Source of the DNA: Enterovibrio norvegicus_B
Lineage (GTDB): Bacteria; Pseudomonadota; Gammaproteobacteria; Enterobacterales; Vibrionaceae
Assembly: GCF_002876705.1 (NCBI RefSeq)
Contig: NZ_MDAG01000027.1
Span: 62,001-126,000 of the forward strand
Direction: 5' to 3'
Length of the DNA stretch: 64,000 bases
The position numbers were made by a program, and so were the translations under genes. Positions 61,846 through 64,000 of the stretch are shown piece after piece (the stretch's first letter is position 1; every line of letters begins with the position of its first letter). The notes under the pieces were generated by a model. It had not been told where the DNA came from, searched no databases, and saw nothing but the letters and a program-made list of their open reading frames with translations.

Positions 61846-64000
61846 TCATTCCCCTGTCAAAGTGATGTTTTTTTCACCTTTAAATATGACGCGATCGCTG
61901 CCTCTGTAGAAACCAAATGTTCCTATTGCTGACGGATCTTCATTAAAGCTGTCGCCCTGCCAACGGTATTGCAGCCAAGTTTGACGCAGACCACTTTTTG
62001 TTGGCGCACCGAGCTTTTGCCAGAATCGAAACTGCTCACGATTTGGCCCTTTACTCTGATTTGGCGGAATAACCTGAAAAACAGAAGTGCCCTTTTCGAC
62101 ACGTTTCGTTTGAACAACCTCATTCGCGCTGTTTTTTAGCACTATCTTGGCGCGGTCAGCCTCGACGGTTGTGTCACTAAAAAGTACGTCTTTTTGAGCA
62201 ACGCCTGCCTCAGTGGAAATATTGGTCGCGTTATCTCGTTCATTGGTCACAAAGTGAGACCCGTTGAACACTTCGACAGTCACAGGCAGGGTTTGTTCAC
62301 GCTTTAAGTTTTGGGTTTCCGTAAAACCTTCAATACGCATGCGGCCGAAGAGGAAGTCGCCTCTGCCGAATTCTGCGCCAAAATTTTTCGATTGAGGGTT
62401 TTGTACTTTATCGACACAGTTTGTCCCATCTGGTGACTGGCAATATTTGAAGTCAGTGTTATCGCGATCTGACTGAGCTACACCGACAGCAAAATGAAGA
62501 GGATCAAAAGGCCCATCAGGAGAAGAAGCTTTCTGAATCTCCATCAATCCACCGATAGAAACTTCACTATACCCCCCTGGACCAGACGTCCACTGAACGC
62601 TAGGCAGTTCAGGATGGCTCCAACGAGAAGACAAGTCTTGCCCAGTATAGGGATAGTGTGAATTGGAATGTATTACCCAATCAGTAAAAGATGCCTTCTC
62701 CCCGGCATCTAAGTAACGATGATAGTTTTTCACTGGCTTATTTTGTGCTGTCATCGCGTAAACGGTAAACATCCCTTCAAATGGCTGACCGAGATACGTA
62801 AAACCGTTAGCCTTTTCGTCGTATGCTTTTTCTACGCCCGGTGAAACTTTAGATGCAGATGCGAGAGAGAAATGTGATGGATAGAACCGTCCAATGTGCA
62901 TATCACCTCGGTTCACCTTCATATCCAAATATCTTCCATTAACTTTAGAGCGGAGTTTAAATATGCCAACATCGTTAACCTTCAACGAAGGAAATGCATA
63001 AACACCATTAACAGCATCGATATTTGATTGAACAACAGCACCTTCTACATTTGTACTTGAACCAAGAACAGGAAAAGCAATTCTTGCTTTATTTCGAATA
63101 GTTACTGTTGCTTCGGGTGCATTTACATGCCAAAAACTAGGCGTTGAAGGGCGTGAGCAATAATCTTCCGACCATAAATTTATTTTAGACTCGTCGTCTT
63201 TGTCGCCATCAAGCCATATGACGGGTTTTAGATTGACACTAAACGGCGCTCCCGCATAAGTAAAAGCATCTGATGCTGTGGAGTGTCCCTTATCAGAAGC
63301 GTTAATATCACAAATTGCTAGGGTGTAGGGGCGAACATCTAGAAAAGCTGTGCCTCGTACACGATCATCTTCATCGACTGTTTCTTTATTTTGAGGTAAT
63401 GGTGGTTCTATTTCACTCAAATCAAACTCGTACAAATCAAAACTCACTTGCCCAGCGTCATCATATTTGACCTCGAAAGCATTCTTTGCCAACCCATTTA
63501 CAAACTCGACATATTTATATTTAATAAGTGGAACATTAAGAAACTGGATTTTCTCAGGTGCTTCTATGTCATCAAGATAGTTTGGGGATTGGTATTTTAC
63601 CTTTCCAATAGCAAGTGTTTTTATCCCTTTGTAGTTTCCTACTACCTCACAATTCCCTGAAGTTGATGCTACTGCTTCGAGAGACAAAAATTGAGGTTTA
63701 CCCGCTACCATTTTTGCAGGTTCAGGATTAACCCTAAAGCTCACCGGCGCAAAACGATATCGCCCACCGACTTCAAAGAGCTCCCCTGTTTCAGTGCTAT
63801 CAAACTTTGCATTCACATTCACAGTATTGTCCGCATTACTTTGCAACCAAAGCGTTCTTCTACCCTTGGAAAGATTGACGGTTGTCGGATTAGATAAACA
63901 TGGAGACGTCAACGATGTCGACAAACAAGAGTATTCCTCTTGACGTGTTATTCTGGCGATAAGCTTACCTGAAATATCCGCATCTACATTACCATCAGCA
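61846..64000 (-). CDS. mshQ: MSHA biogenesis protein MshQ / DUF6701 protein (partial, C-terminal ~717 residues)
   Basis: The frame is open to the right edge, so the N-terminus is outside. The visible part is a secreted-type beta-rich protein: cysteine pairs (YSCLSTSLTSPCLS near the edge), repeats of beta strands, and the conserved C-terminal DUF6701 region with AEFGRGDFLFGRMRIEGF and QTWLQYRWQGDSF. In vibrios mshQ closes the MSHA type IV pilus locus next to mreB, and that context supports the name. Role in pilus assembly is not settled. The section at about 62.9-63.65 kb is clearly AT-richer than neighbouring genes. Confidence 0.85.
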   Translation of the reverse strand, partial: ADGNVDADISGKLIARITRQEEYSCLSTSLTSPCLSNPTTVNLSKGRRTLWLQSNADNTVNVNAKFDSTETGELFEVGGRYRFAPVSFRVNPEPAKMVAGKPQFLSLEAVASTSGNCEVVGNYKGIKTLAIGKVKYQSPNYLDDIEAPEKIQFLNVPLIKYKYVEFVNGLAKNAFEVKYDDAGQVSFDLYEFDLSEIEPPLPQNKETVDEDDRVRGTAFLDVRPYTLAICDINASDKGHSTASDAFTYAGAPFSVNLKPVIWLDGDKDDESKINLWSEDYCSRPSTPSFWHVNAPEATVTIRNKARIAFPVLGSSTNVEGAVVQSNIDAVNGVYAFPSLKVNDVGIFKLRSKVNGRYLDMKVNRGDMHIGRFYPSHFSLASASKVSPGVEKAYDEKANGFTYLGQPFEGMFTVYAMTAQNKPVKNYHRYLDAGEKASFTDWVIHSNSHYPYTGQDLSSRWSHPELPSVQWTSGPGGYSEVSIGGLMEIQKASSPDGPFDPLHFAVGVAQSDRDNTDFKYCQSPDGTNCVDKVQNPQSKNFGAEFGRGDFLFGRMRIEGFTETQNLKREQTLPVTVEVFNGSHFVTNERDNATNISTEAGVAQKDVLFSDTTVEADRAKIVLKNSANEVVQTKRVEKGTSVFQVIPPNQSKGPNREQFRFWQKLGAPTKSGLRQTWLQYRWQGDSFNEDPSAIGTFGFYRGSDRVIFKGEKNITLTGE

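Noticed and set aside
61823..61860. TTGACA at the end of mshQ as the mreB -35
   Set aside because: The hexamer 17 bases downstream (ACTGAT) is a poor -10, and the TTGCCG/TACATT pair is better placed.

Overview
This 64 kb window is core chromosome of a gammaproteobacterium, most likely a member of the Vibrionaceae (an Enterovibrio/Grimontia/Photobacterium/Vibrio-type genome). The evidence is the gene order: dciA (DUF721) lies between secA and lpxC, the division/cell-wall (dcw) cluster lacks ddlB, mreB is followed by an mshQ-like pilus-locus gene, and the proteins resemble vibrio orthologues in length and motifs. The genus is an inference. No rRNA, tRNA, insertion sequence, prophage or CRISPR array was seen. 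Both ends of the window cut genes (secA on the left, mshQ on the right).

Region by region. 1-2.4 kb: the N-terminal half of secA (minus strand) and divergent dciA. 2.4-19.6 kb: the complete dcw cluster on the minus strand, transcribed right to left from mraZ: mraZ, rsmH, ftsL, ftsI, murE, murF, mraY, murD, ftsW, murG, murC, then ftsQ, ftsA, ftsZ and lpxC. It begins with a promoter followed by four 10-bp-phased MraZ-box repeats, has a consensus promoter before ftsQ and a probable one before lpxC, and ends in a terminator shared with dciA. 19.7-20.1 kb: RNase P RNA (rnpB) with its own promoter and terminator. 20.1-25.6 kb: rsmI, divergent lpoA-yraN-diaA-dolP, then sspA-sspB. 25.7-29.6 kb: cytochrome bc1 operon petABC and ribosomal operon rplM-rpsI. 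29.7-34.2 kb: zapE, zapG and the two HtrA proteases degQ and degS. 34.2-38.9 kb: mlaFEDCB-ibaG-murA on the minus strand. 39.2-47.0 kb: a long plus-strand run of yrbG-kdsD-kdsC-lptC-lptA-lptB-rpoN-hpf-ptsN-rapZ-npr. 47.1-53.2 kb: mgtE, an ERIC element, tldE/pmbA, darP, a 7-bp tandem repeat, tldD and a nitrilase-family gene. 53.2-61.7 kb: yhdP, rng, maf, mreD, mreC and mreB on the minus strand. 61.8-64 kb: the C-terminal part of an MshQ-like protein.

Functionally the window is almost entirely envelope construction: peptidoglycan precursor synthesis (murA, murC-G, mraY), septal synthesis (ftsI, ftsW, ftsL, ftsQ, ftsA, ftsZ), PBP1A activation (lpoA), elongation (mreBCD), LPS synthesis and transport (lpxC, kdsD, kdsC, lptABC), outer-membrane lipid homeostasis (mla, yhdP, dolP), envelope stress proteolysis (degQ, degS) and secretion (secA). 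Replication initiation and loading (diaA, dciA), nitrogen PTS regulation (ptsN, npr, rapZ, rpoN) and respiration (petABC) are interleaved in the same way as in related genomes.

I did not find a convincing undescribed multi-gene system. What deserves a second look is mostly non-coding: the MraZ operator array, an ERIC element between mgtE and tldE, a (GTACTAG)5 tandem repeat between darP and tldD, a structured rplM leader, a nested palindrome between the nitrilase gene and tldD, an operator-like inverted repeat at the mlaF promoter, and an AT-rich stretch inside mshQ.
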